NCBI RefSeq assembly: GCF_021533215.1
Contig: NZ_JAJNKA010000003.1
Span: 1 to 64,000, forward strand
Length of the DNA stretch: 64,000 nucleotides
Source: Portibacter lacus
Lineage (GTDB): Bacteria > Bacteroidota > Bacteroidia > Chitinophagales > Saprospiraceae
Direction of reading: 5' to 3'
In this document: piece by piece, positions 17,529-26,271 of the stretch
Layout of the letters: the number at the start of each line of letters is the position of its first letter
How positions within the stretch are numbered: the first letter of the stretch is position 1
Notes under the pieces: generated by a model
Databases searched by the model: none
Told to the model about the DNA's origin: nothing
What the model saw: the letters and a program-made list of their open reading frames with translations, nothing else
Program-made: the position numbers and the translations under genes

Positions 17529-17873
17529 CAAAAACAGAAATCGCAAAGGCATTTTCAAATGGAGAATTTGAAACGATATTATAGTTTCATTTCAGATAAT
17601 GCTGTTTGGACAGTTGTTGAATATGATAGTTTTAAAGGCAAGAAAGCAATAATAGAGAACTGCAAACAAGTTGGTAGTTACTTTAAATCTGTAATGACAG
17701 ACTTTATAACTCATAGTATAATCGTTGACGGAAATAAAGTTGTGATAAATGGAACAGCATAGTTTTTGAGAGAAAATAAACCTGTTTCATTTGTTTCCGC
17801 CTGTGATATTTATGAGTTTAATGAAAACAACCAAATTCAATGTATAACTTCATATTGTATTCAATCAAAGTAA
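17525..17873 (+). pseudogene. Frameshifted NTF2/SnoaL-like protein
   Basis: The ATG at 17525 begins 'MTKTEIAKAFSNGEFETI' but meets a stop at once. From about 17575 the next frame continues 'YYSFISDNAVWTVVEYDSF' and 'KGKKAIIENCKQVGSYFKSV'. A TAG at 17760-17762 interrupts it, after which the same frame runs 'FLRENKPVSFVSACDIYEFN' to a stop at 17871. The pattern fits a nuclear-transport-factor-2-like (SnoaL-type) ligand-binding fold of about 115 residues with one frameshift and one nonsense change. It sits between two RibD-like genes and probably once belonged to the same operon. Confidence 0.72.
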
Positions 17874-17894
17874 AAATATTCGAAAATTAATAAG

Positions 17895-18464
17895 ATGAGA
17901 AAACTTATAATGTGGAACGTAATGACCCTTGATGGATATTTTGAAGGAAATCAAAATTGGGACTTATCATTTCATAATATTATTTGGGGGCAAGAACTTG
18001 AAAAATTAAGTCTTGAGCAACTTCAATCTGCGGACTATCTAGTTTTTGGCCGCGTGACATATGAAGGAATGGCTGCATACTGGACAAAAGCAGAAGCCGA
18101 AACTGCGGAACAAGAAGTTGCTAAACTGATGAACAGCATACCAAAACTTGTTTTTTCAAAGACCTTGAAATCGGCTGAATGGAACAACACGACAATTATT
18201 AGTGAAAACGCTTCAGATGAAATCCAGAAACTAAAAGAGCAAGATGGAAAAGACATTTATGTTTTCGGCAGTGCAAACCTTTCGGAGACATTTATAAATG
18301 ACAATCTATTTGACGAATATCGAATTGGTATTGCACCAGTTATTTTAGGTAATGGTCGACCACTTTTTAGACAAGGCATTAATTCTAACAACTTATCACT
18401 CGGCTCGACACAACAACTTTTGACGGGCGGAGTGGTGTTGAAATATTCAAAAAAACAAGATTGA
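17895..18464 (+). CDS. Dihydrofolate reductase / RibD C-terminal domain family protein (second copy)
   Basis: A 189-residue protein of the same family as 16941-17528: 'MRKLIMWNVMTLDGYFEG', 'DYLVFGRVTYEGMAAYW', 'IPKLVFSKTLKSAEWNN', 'DIYVFGSANLSETFINDNLF', 'IAPVILGNGRPLF' and a 'GGVVLKY' end. The 'GNGRPLF' segment is the more canonical version, replaced in the first copy by 'DRKGLRLF'. It is a predicted cytosolic NADPH-dependent reductase; substrate unknown. The gene ends 37 bases before the 3' end of a truncated opposite-strand group II intron. Confidence 0.85.
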   Translation: MRKLIMWNVMTLDGYFEGNQNWDLSFHNIIWGQELEKLSLEQLQSADYLVFGRVTYEGMAAYWTKAEAETAEQEVAKLMNSIPKLVFSKTLKSAEWNNTTIISENASDEIQKLKEQDGKDIYVFGSANLSETFINDNLFDEYRIGIAPVILGNGRPLFRQGINSNNLSLGSTQQLLTGGVVLKYSKKQD

Positions 18465-18501
18465 CAATTTGTAAAATGACAAGAACCACGAACGATAAGA
18501 A

Positions 18502-19335
18502 GTCGAGTAGAGCGGGAACTACCAAATAAGTAGTCCCTACCCTCTCACAGAAGGGTACGTGAACCTCTCGATTCATAACGCTCTTCAGGATTAGAATTGA
18601 TCTGGAGTGAAACCGTACCTCCAATGCACAAACAGATTCGGATATGCTTTACTGATCTCTATTAGGAATTGTCTCGCTTGAAACATCCTCCTTCTAAATC
18701 TCTTGTACTTACACATCACCCATCTAATCAATCGAATATTCAATGCTTTGAATACACTATGCATGCAGTAAAGTCGAAAACGTCCGTAGTAGTTGATCCA
18801 TCCTTGTATAATAGGTGCTTTCTGACTAGCAAGGTCTGCTAATTCAGCTCCTGTTGCACGATGTATCTTCCACTTCATAATCTGTGTAACTAAGCGCTTT
18901 GATGCCTTTCGACTTATCGAAGTTACATAGCCCAACCATCTTTGACCTTTACCTTCTGCATCCTTACCATAAACACTTCCTGGTTTGAATGTGAAGCCTA
19001 GAAAGTCAAAACAATTGTCCTTGTATCCTCCTCGTCGATTGGATTGCTTACAATACACTATCTTCGTCTTCTTTGGGTGCAGCTCTAACTTACACTCGGC
19101 CATCCGCTCTTTTATGCGATTCTTAATGTACCGTGCTTCTGTTTCGTTCTTGCAATGTACTATAATGTCATCCGCATATCGCTCCCATCTGATGGTGCCG
19201 TACTTCGTGTTAGCATAATGCTTCTCCATCCATGCGTCAAACACTACATGTAAAAACATATTCGCCAATATCGGACTAATGACTCCTCCTTGAGGTATAT
19301 ATGACCCTTCAGGGAATGCTATATTAGTCATTCAA
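18502..19335 (-). mobile_element. 5'-truncated group II intron remnant
   Basis: The minus strand holds the last two thirds of an intron reverse transcriptase, then a domain V-like segment (about 18583-18549, ending in the TGTGAGAGGG linker), a domain VI hairpin (GGGACTAC / GGTAGTTCCC) and a CTACTCGAC 3' end at about 18502. Everything upstream of RT motif 4 is missing. The domain V stem carries C-C and T-C mismatches, so it is probably inactive. The left flank CGAACGATAAG resembles the left arm of the attC-like repeats, so this copy too may have entered such a site. Confidence 0.8.
18591..19331 (-). pseudogene. Truncated group II intron reverse transcriptase/maturase
   Basis: 246 residues starting inside the RT domain at 'YIPQGGVISPILANMFLH', followed by the catalytic 'ERYADDIIVHC', 'LHPKKTKIVYCK', 'CFDFLGFTFKPG' and a maturase region ('IQGWINYYGRFR') to the natural C-terminus 'HWRYGFTPDQF'. 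Motifs 0-3 are absent. The sequence differs clearly from the maturase at 1220, so it belongs to another intron lineage. No functional protein is expected. Confidence 0.85.
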
Positions 19336-19495
19336 AATTCAGTGAATTCTGTTTTAACAATAGAAGGAACCGTGACTATTAAACAAGATTAGATTTTTTG
19401 TAGCCGATCTGACTTCCATTGGCTCCACCACACCATTGGACAATTCCCGCCTACTTACCGCCATCGTTTGATTTTCCGAACAGTCACCCCTATTA

Positions 19496-19708
19496 TCAAT
19501 TTATATTATTCTTAAGCATAAAATGTCCATGCCTCCTGCGGATCGGCACGGCATATGCGCAGCCATATTCCATTAAATTAAGCAGATCTCTGATATTTAA
19601 TAATAGACTAATACCATTTTTAAATTTTTTCTGGAATCCGATGTTGATACCGTAAAAATAGTCCTGTCTAAATCTTCCAATTAGGGTAGATGATTTATAA
19701 ATTACGCT
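19496..19708 (-). pseudogene. Fragment of an outer-membrane beta-barrel (TonB-receptor type)
   Basis: A minus-strand open stretch of about 70 codons after a stop, with no start. It encodes 'RQDYFYGINIGFQKKFKNG' and 'ISLLLNIRDLLNLMEYG', the alternating hydrophobic strand and turn pattern seen near the C-termini of TonB-dependent receptor barrels. The last 20 codons look non-homologous. It lies in the otherwise gene-free 19332-19892. Low-complexity resemblance cannot be excluded. Confidence 0.4.
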
Positions 19709-19832
19709 AGCCTAGAAGGAGCGATGATCATCGATAGTATAGGAATTTGTCTTATTAACATAGAAGCTGGCAATGGCCACTTCAAGGCATTAGCGCACTG
19801 ACCTTTGTATGCTATGTCCTAATTTCAAAATG

Positions 19833-19852
19833 TCCCCAATGTAAATTAGGGG
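19833..19852. other. Small hairpin TCCCC / GGGGA in the 19332-19892 intergenic region
   Basis: TCCCC at 19833-19837 pairs with GGGGA at 19848-19852 around a 10-base loop. No T-tract follows. Apart from this, the barrel fragment and the terminator at 19869, I see nothing in this 560-base stretch. Confidence 0.25.
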
Positions 19853-19868
19853 AATATACATACAAATG

Positions 19869-19892
19869 AAAATGGCCGATAGAGGCCTTTTA
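19869..19892. terminator. Bidirectional terminator after the minus-strand LytTR gene
   Basis: AAAATGGCC-GATAGA-GGCCTTTT: a GGCC/GGCC stem with A and T tails on each side, directly after the stop codon of the LytTR gene (19893 on the minus strand). Confidence 0.5.
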
Positions 19893-20336
19893 TTATTGTT
19901 CAGAAAAAATTTGATTAATAGACTTTTGGTTTGCACGTGAGACAGGGATGGCAAATTTTGCGCCTTTCAATACAATATTAAACCCATTACTTTTTTGAAT
20001 TCGATTCACAAAATGCAGATTGATCAAATAGGACTGATGTACTCTGAAAAATGAATTAGAAGAAATCTTATCTTCAACCCATGACAGCGTTTTAGACATT
20101 ATAAACTTCTGACCATTCGTTGTGATCACCTCAGTATAATTGCTGCAAGCCACACAATATAAAATTTCTTCGTGGGGCACCACTTCAATCTGTGTCTTAC
20201 TTTTTATACAAAGTTTATTGGCCAACATTTCATTGAATGTATGGGATGGATCAATGGTTCGCACCTCATCCTTTTGTTTGTGTTTAAAAGTCAATGAGCG
20301 AACAATTGCGTTTCTTTTATAAATTGTATTTGCCAT
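19893..20336 (-). CDS. Stand-alone LytTR DNA-binding protein
   Basis: A 147-residue protein. The LytTR domain covers about residues 55-145 with 'EEILYCVACSNYTEVITTNG', 'FFRVHQSYLINLHFVNRI' and 'IPVSRANQKSINQIF'. No receiver or membrane segment is present; the first 45 residues are basic. It lies 150 bases downstream of, and on the same strand as, the M4 metalloprotease gene, with an inverted repeat (20367/20451) in between. This mirrors the LytTR/secreted-protein neighbourhoods at 8502 and 45992. Regulatory targets are unknown. Confidence 0.88.
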   Translation of the reverse strand: MANTIYKRNAIVRSLTFKHKQKDEVRTIDPSHTFNEMLANKLCIKSKTQIEVVPHEEILYCVACSNYTEVITTNGQKFIMSKTLSWVEDKISSNSFFRVHQSYLINLHFVNRIQKSNGFNIVLKGAKFAIPVSRANQKSINQIFSEQ

Positions 20337-20366
20337 GATTTTACTTCATTGTTAATTTGGATTAAC

Positions 20367-20462
20367 CCGCATTATGCTATAAACATTCCCATTCTGCCGT
20401 TCCACCTCGATGAGCAGTTATTACAGCTTAAAATGAATTCAAAGCCCTAAAGCATAATGCGG
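20367..20462. repeat. 12-bp perfect inverted repeat spanning 96 bases
   Basis: CCGCATTATGCT at 20367-20378 is exactly complementary to AGCATAATGCGG at 20451-20462. It lies between the LytTR gene and the M4 protease. The 72-base centre has no long inner stem. It could be a structured mRNA element, a pair of regulator sites, or the ends of a tiny insertion. No target duplication is obvious. Confidence 0.55.
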
Positions 20463-20487
20463 ATTTAAATAATTTTTCTGTAAAAAA

Positions 20488-23400
20488 TTAATCGTTTTCA
20501 ATTTTCACATCGTCAGCAATAATCAACAATCCTTCATTATGTATGCTGTTAGATCCACTGATATCCGTATTATTCTTCATACTCACCCCTGACAATACTG
20601 TTTCGCCTTTATTTAATATGGCTCCGCCCTTCGCGTCAGAAACGCCATTTGTCAGATGCATTCCATAAAGTTCAACAACTGAACCGTTCGTAATATTGAA
20701 TATTCGGCTATTATTTTCTCCTGAAATAGTCAGATGCTCCATCCCATGACCCATTATAATTACGTCTTTGTCAAGTATGATTTCGTCTCCTTCAAGTAGG
20801 ATGATTTGATCCATAATACCATTATCAAAAAATATGGTATCATTCGAACAGGCATCTGATATCAATTGTCTCAGTGAACCAAGCGCATCATTGGTGGTGT
20901 TCATGACGAATCTGCTATTGACTTTATTTGTTAGGGCAAAGGATATAAAAGAAGAAGCTGTTTCAAACGTATAACTGATATATTCTGCACCTCCAGCTAA
21001 CTGATTATTGATGGTAATATCATTGTTCTGAATGACTTCAAAACCATCATCAAAATTGTCGATATCGATATTTTTTACAGCTAGAACATTTAACTGTTCA
21101 GGGTTGGCCCATCCACTCACTTCTGCTGCTGTAAAATAAAGGGTAAGCTTATACAATTCCTCTTCTTCAACATCAACGCCAATTACTTTAGATGATCGAT
21201 GATCGCATTCAGTCGCCTCGACCATGGTATTGACTAAATCGTTTTGCAAAATTTGAATATTTGTGCAACCTAGATTGTTTATTGAATTGATCCGGCCAAG
21301 GAGTTCTCCGTCATTGGGACTAATTAAAAACACTTCTGAAACAGCAGGAATGTCAGCCATATCTGCATCACCTACCTCTGATTCGATAGTAATGCCTTCC
21401 GCGGTGACTAAGACATTGTCAATGGTAAAACTGAAGGCGGAGCCCAATAAAGCATCATTAAACCATCTGAATCCCAATTGAAAAACCTTATTTGTCAATT
21501 CTGGGTGCGACATGCTATATGTACCGGAAACAGGTACATTTCCTCCTCCATCTCCCACATAATTCTCAATATCAATCCAAGTACCTCCATCCACTGAAAT
21601 TTGAAATGTTCCATAATCAAAAAGTGTCCCATCCGCCGCGTCAGCTTCACCGCCAACCTGATAATCAAATTCAATTTCAACATTATTTCTTCCTCGAATA
21701 TCAATTAATGGAGAGACAAGTCGAATATTAGCATCGGCAGCCGAATTGTATGCTGGCGATGGGCCACCTGCAAGAGTTACATAAGCAACTCCAGGTGCAG
21801 ATCCACCATTAAACAACCATTCATTTGCACTTTCTGGATTAATTAATGTTGTACTCCATCCAACCGGAAGCGTAGACACATCAAAGCCTTCCATCACTAA
21901 CGTTTCCCTCATCGCTCCAATGACGGGAGCAACATCGTCATTCAGGAGCAATAGAGTTTCTGAACCACTGAATGTCCCATCATCAAATGAAATAATGATC
22001 GTTTCATCCATTTCGACCACACGATCGTCAAATATTATAATATCTATTGTTTTAGTTTCTGTTCCTGAAAAGGTTATGGCAGAGGTATTCAACATATAGT
22101 CTTCTCCTTCTGTAGCAGTTCCACTTGTCAATAAATTAATTGTGGAATTCACTCCTGATGAGAACATTGTCAATGTGACGATTTTCTGAGCGCTACAACC
22201 AATTTGAGTTGCTTTTTCAGATGTAAATGATGGATTAAAATTGGCAAAATCTAAAGCAGATGCACATGGTGCAAATGCATCGCCTACACCGACTGCATGC
22301 CAAGCATTCGTCGTTTGTTCTTCTTCAAATGAACATGATCCGTACAAAACCCTTGCAGCATCAATAGACGCATTACGCATATCGGCAAATGTTGAATTCT
22401 GCAAAAGCATAGTTTCGCCTAAAAATGCAATCAATTCCGCCTTGATACTTCCAATACCCACGACCTCATATGCCTCACTAAGATCATTCATTTCATCATC
22501 TGCCGCAGCCTTGCTGTCACCAGGTGAAAATGTTTGACCGGATCCTTCCGTAAGCAAATAATACCATTTATTCAATACTCCACTATTTCCATGAACACCA
22601 CAATAATCATTTGCCAAAGTCGGCTCTCCACATTCTGGATTTTGCCAGTTTACACCTCCATAAGTGTCTGGATTACCTTCTGCTTTCGGATCATCCATCC
22701 AACGTAAAGCTTGGGCTCCTGGTTGTCCTTGTGGTATCCCACCATCTCGCTCATCTATTTGTTCTCCAACCCCATAAATGCTATAAGCCAAATTATTGTC
22801 TATTGAATCTATTGCAAATCGTTCAATTGCAGCAGCCCAGATATCACTGAAACCTTCATTCAGAGCACCTGACTCTCGTTGGTAAACCAGATCAGAAGTA
22901 GATGAACAAACGGCATGACCGATTTCGTGACCACATACATCTAATGATGTCAATGGTGCAAAAGAACCACCCGGATATGTTCCATTTTGATAGCTACCAT
23001 CACCATAAGTCATTCCTGAACCATTCCAAAATGCATTATCATAAGCATCCCCATAATGAACAAATGAGAATATGTCGGCTCCATTATCATCGTAACTGTC
23101 TCTGCCATGTCTTGATTTCCAATATCTGGCTACGATCATTGCACCCCATTGAGCGTCGAGAGCTATATCATCATTGTGCACCTCTGTACATGATCCTGGT
23201 AAAGGTGTATACGTATTGTCACAACACGAAACATTAGGAAATACTGCTGCTTCAAAAGGTGCCTTTTTATGTTCTACACTCAACCATGAATCATCGCCTG
23301 TTTCAGCAGCCGTTAAAGGGCCATCTGTTGCGCAAGGATCATCCGCATCCCCATCTCTAATAGCCTCAGAGAGCGCATAAATAGCACCTACTGAAAGTGG

Positions 23401-24297
23401 TAATCCACCAATTCCTTCTAAACTTCTTGTCTCTAAGCGAATACCACTTACATCATCCAGACCAGCCAATTCGAAAGTATCTACATCAATCTGTGTGGTC
23501 GGGAATGACCTTGTTCCAGAATATCGAGTCTCACCAGTACCATGTTTAATTTGGGCATCACGTAACATTATTCGTCCATCATGCGCATTTACATATACCT
23601 TATCTTTGAATAATGGTGATACTGCTTCAATAATAAATCGATATGCAATATCGACTCGCAATCGATCTCCATAATAATCTTTTACAATAACTAGTTCGCC
23701 TTTCGGATATTCCTCCGCCATTGTTTTCTTCAGTGCTGTTCTAACAGAAGCACTTAAATCATTTCGAGTATCTAAAAATTGTTGGGTTGCATCCCACGCA
23801 TATAACTCAGCACCCAAACTAATCAGCGCTCCTTCAAGTGCTTGTTTTTCTGTCAATGCTGGATTGAGGTCTAAATTTTCTAATAAATAATGCTCTGCAT
23901 GAATAGATTGGATCTGTTCGTTTTGAGTCAACACAGAATAGTCGCCATGCTCCACCTTAATACCATGATAATATCTTTCATATTTTTCAACATGCGCATT
24001 TTTCTGATGGCTAAATGATCGGTCGTATTTTAATTCATCCGCCGACTCCATTTTGAACAAATTTTTCAATACGGAAGGCGAAGATCTTCGATTTAATGAT
24101 GGGTTATTTTTATCTGACGCATGAAATCGAATCATGGCCGGCGTGCCTAATTCCTTTGAAATACTCATCTCTTTTACATTAGGACTTTGTGATAAACCAT
24201 TTAAGATTTCGGTTCGTTTATCTTGACTGAAAACTTGGGCCGTAAAACAAAAACAGAATAGGAAGGTAAGTAGGGTAAAAAGGGTAAGCTTTTTCAT
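20488..24297 (-). CDS. M4-family (thermolysin-like) secreted metalloprotease with Calx-beta and beta-helix tail
   Basis: A 1269-residue preproprotein. Signal peptide ends near 'AQVFSQ'; an FTP/PepSY-type propeptide spans about 40-245 ('HGIKVEHGDYSVLTQNEQI'). The catalytic M4 domain has the zinc motif 'HEIGH' at 457-461 and the third zinc ligand Glu481 in 'GALNEGFSDIW'. Then come a Calx-beta-like module (about 680-770, 'FNPSFTSEKATQIG'), a jelly-roll/MAM-like region, and a C-terminal right-handed beta-helix start ('ALGSLRQLISDACSNDTIFF'). It is an extracellular zinc endopeptidase by family. The C-terminus stops within the beta-helix, with no recognisable T9SS sorting domain, so it may be truncated or anchored differently. 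Confidence 0.9.
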   Translation of the reverse strand: MKKLTLFTLLTFLFCFCFTAQVFSQDKRTEILNGLSQSPNVKEMSISKELGTPAMIRFHASDKNNPSLNRRSSPSVLKNLFKMESADELKYDRSFSHQKNAHVEKYERYYHGIKVEHGDYSVLTQNEQIQSIHAEHYLLENLDLNPALTEKQALEGALISLGAELYAWDATQQFLDTRNDLSASVRTALKKTMAEEYPKGELVIVKDYYGDRLRVDIAYRFIIEAVSPLFKDKVYVNAHDGRIMLRDAQIKHGTGETRYSGTRSFPTTQIDVDTFELAGLDDVSGIRLETRSLEGIGGLPLSVGAIYALSEAIRDGDADDPCATDGPLTAAETGDDSWLSVEHKKAPFEAAVFPNVSCCDNTYTPLPGSCTEVHNDDIALDAQWGAMIVARYWKSRHGRDSYDDNGADIFSFVHYGDAYDNAFWNGSGMTYGDGSYQNGTYPGGSFAPLTSLDVCGHEIGHAVCSSTSDLVYQRESGALNEGFSDIWAAAIERFAIDSIDNNLAYSIYGVGEQIDERDGGIPQGQPGAQALRWMDDPKAEGNPDTYGGVNWQNPECGEPTLANDYCGVHGNSGVLNKWYYLLTEGSGQTFSPGDSKAAADDEMNDLSEAYEVVGIGSIKAELIAFLGETMLLQNSTFADMRNASIDAARVLYGSCSFEEEQTTNAWHAVGVGDAFAPCASALDFANFNPSFTSEKATQIGCSAQKIVTLTMFSSGVNSTINLLTSGTATEGEDYMLNTSAITFSGTETKTIDIIIFDDRVVEMDETIIISFDDGTFSGSETLLLLNDDVAPVIGAMRETLVMEGFDVSTLPVGWSTTLINPESANEWLFNGGSAPGVAYVTLAGGPSPAYNSAADANIRLVSPLIDIRGRNNVEIEFDYQVGGEADAADGTLFDYGTFQISVDGGTWIDIENYVGDGGGNVPVSGTYSMSHPELTNKVFQLGFRWFNDALLGSAFSFTIDNVLVTAEGITIESEVGDADMADIPAVSEVFLISPNDGELLGRINSINNLGCTNIQILQNDLVNTMVEATECDHRSSKVIGVDVEEEELYKLTLYFTAAEVSGWANPEQLNVLAVKNIDIDNFDDGFEVIQNNDITINNQLAGGAEYISYTFETASSFISFALTNKVNSRFVMNTTNDALGSLRQLISDACSNDTIFFDNGIMDQIILLEGDEIILDKDVIIMGHGMEHLTISGENNSRIFNITNGSVVELYGMHLTNGVSDAKGGAILNKGETVLSGVSMKNNTDISGSNSIHNEGLLIIADDVKIEND

Positions 24298-24528
24298 ATT
24301 TGATACATTTAGGTTGAATCTTCAATTTTTTAGTAATATTTTGAATAAGTTGTTTTCAGTGGGCTGATTAATTTTTTAAGTTATTTGTTATCGTATGAAT
24401 AGTTTCTTGATTATCCAAAAGTTCAATAATTCCTCCCCTTAAGTCCTTGATGACAATGTTTTATTTTCAGGTAGGCTTTTATCATTTCAGTCGTTTTTGA
24501 ATTGATAAATGCGCTTCCCTTATGCACC

Positions 24529-24771
24529 TTAAATCTCTGGTCTATTCATTTCTATCAATAGTACACTCGACGAAGTTTCAAGAAATGAGAAATGGATATT
24601 ATCGTCCACAATTCCCAAAAGAATATCCGCGATATTTCTTTTTGCTTTCATTAGTACAATAGTATCACAAATCATGTCTATTGACAATGGCCCATATGGG
24701 TCATTTTTTATATTTATACTTTTAAATTTCAAGCTAGATCTGGCCAAAATCTCTAATAGCTCACGTGACAT
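24529..24771 (-). CDS. Small hypothetical protein
   Basis: An 80-residue frame with an ATG start. I do not recognise a family. The sequence alternates hydrophobic and charged residues ('ELLEILARSSLKFKSINI', 'IVDDNIHFSFLETSSSVLLI') with no signal peptide or membrane helix. It stands alone between two regions without strong genes and could be a real small protein or the remnant of a larger one. A CCCATATGGG palindrome at 24691-24700 lies inside it. Confidence 0.35.
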   Translation of the reverse strand: MSRELLEILARSSLKFKSINIKNDPYGPLSIDMICDTIVLMKAKRNIADILLGIVDDNIHFSFLETSSSVLLIEMNRPEI

Positions 24772-24935
24772 TATTGGAAAATTTAGTTATTCCTTACTTT
24801 TCAGATTTGAAGGAAAAAAAATAGTGAAATGATATCTTACTTATTGGCAATCAAACTTTTATCCCATATATTTAGGTTAAGGCTTAATTAGTGATTTTAG
24901 ATTGATTTATATTGTGCCTTAAAAAGGATTTAAAT

Positions 24936-25607
24936 ATGGATAAAAAAAGAAGAAACATATTGCGTAGCTTGGTAGGCACACCCTTGATATTTAGTAGTCG
25001 TAGCATATTCACTGGCTCATCAATTTAAACTAATGCCACAACAAGGTTGCAATACAGCGTCAATGCCTATTCTTATAATTCCTTGTTGAGAAGCGGTGAA
25101 ATGACATTTTATGATATGATGGAATTTGCAGCAGATATTGGTCTGGATGCTGTAAACTTGACTGGATATTATTTTGCTTCCTATCCTGAAGTCCCTGAAA
25201 ACAGTGAACTTTTTCGTTTAAAACGAAAAGCACTGGGGCTAGGACTGAATATCTCTTGGACTGGTATTAGAAATAATTTTGTAAATCCAGATGCAGATAC
25301 ACGTCGCATTGATATCGCATTGATACAAAAGTGGCTTTCAGTTTCGTCCAAATTGGGAGCATCGATTATGAGAGTTTTCACAGGCAGGCTAACGGAAGAT
25401 GGGTTTACGAGAAATGAAGTGAAAGATTGGCTTGTTAAAGAATACAAAATCTGTGCTTCTTCTGGCGAAGAAAATGGTGTGATAGTCGGTCTGCAAAATT
25501 ATAATGAGTTTTTATTTACAAGTGATGATGTAATAGAGATTCTTAATCGAGTTGAATCTGATTCTAGTCCTCCCCTGCCGAAATGCCTTATCCTAATCTC
25601 CAATTAA
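24936..25607 (+). pseudogene. Decayed sugar phosphate isomerase/epimerase (xylose isomerase-like TIM barrel)
   Basis: The ATG at 24936 starts a Tat-type leader ('MDKKRRNILRSLVGTP') but an in-frame TAA at 25026-25028 interrupts it. The same frame then continues with 'LQYSVNAYSYNSLLRSGEM', 'MMEFAADIGLDAVNLTGYY' and 'IMRVFTGRLTEDGF', typical of AP-endonuclease-2-type isomerases. After about 25565 the protein loses similarity ('PPLPKCLILISN') and ends, so roughly the C-terminal third of the barrel is gone. A maturase remnant starts about 180 bases later, suggesting the loss came from an insertion or rearrangement. Confidence 0.78.
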
Positions 25608-25783
25608 TCTTCAACTTCGTGAGGCTTCTAACCTTGCCAATTTTACTTGGAGTTAGCTCGTTTCCTATCACATTAACATTTGAAAAGGTCTTTCATCTCA
25701 ATTACAACATACTCCATCTATTTCAATTAATCTCTTTTGATTAACTTAGTACCCGTTGGAACTTCAGGGCTTACAACGAGATA

Positions 25784-26014
25784 TTAGTAGTCTGTCAAGG
25801 ATACATAGCCTTTACGTTTGAGTAGTAAAACTTGTATAGTTGTACCGAGAATAGGACTTTGGGATATTGCCCAGCCTCTCATTCTAATTCTACTCCACGC
25901 ACATGCTATCCATATCCTATTTCCTAACCTTATGAGATTCTCGCGTTTACGCTCAGGCTTTTCTACTTCCCATACACTTTCGCGGTTTACGCTCTTCGAG
26001 CAGTGTTCATTCAT
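25784..26014 (-). pseudogene. C-terminal remnant of a group II intron maturase
   Basis: 76 residues on the minus strand. 'KPERKRENLIRLGNRIW' and 'RMRGWAISQSPILGTTI', then 'LLLKRKGYVSLTDY', match the conserved end of intron-encoded proteins; compare 'SPIMGTT' and 'RGYQSFSNYY' in the intact copy at 1220. No RT catalytic motifs remain, and I find no clear domain V downstream. This is the third group II trace in the window. Confidence 0.75.
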
Positions 26015-26271
26015 TTCCCAATCTAACCAGTTAGATGTTTAAAAAACAAACTAAAAGTCTGTCATTTTTTAGTTATTTCAGCTGATAAAGATATTTCAAT
26101 TGCATATTGTTGCTTTACGCTGTTCATTATCAATTACTTTATCTATTTTTTGTTAAATTGTAGGTTAATGATGTCATATATTCTGTATTTAATTGAGATT
26201 AAATAGGAATGACACAGGTCCTAAAATTTAAATGTTTCATAAATAAGAAGAGGGGTTAAAAAAAGACAAAA

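Noticed and set aside
21263-23380. Plus-strand ORFs of 68-111 residues within the M4 protease gene
   Set aside because: Antisense shadows of a long, well-supported coding frame.
24691-24700. CCCATATGGG as a third copy of the 7635/8391 motif
   Set aside because: Only the palindromic core matches; the GGTATTGT half is missing, and it lies inside a small ORF.
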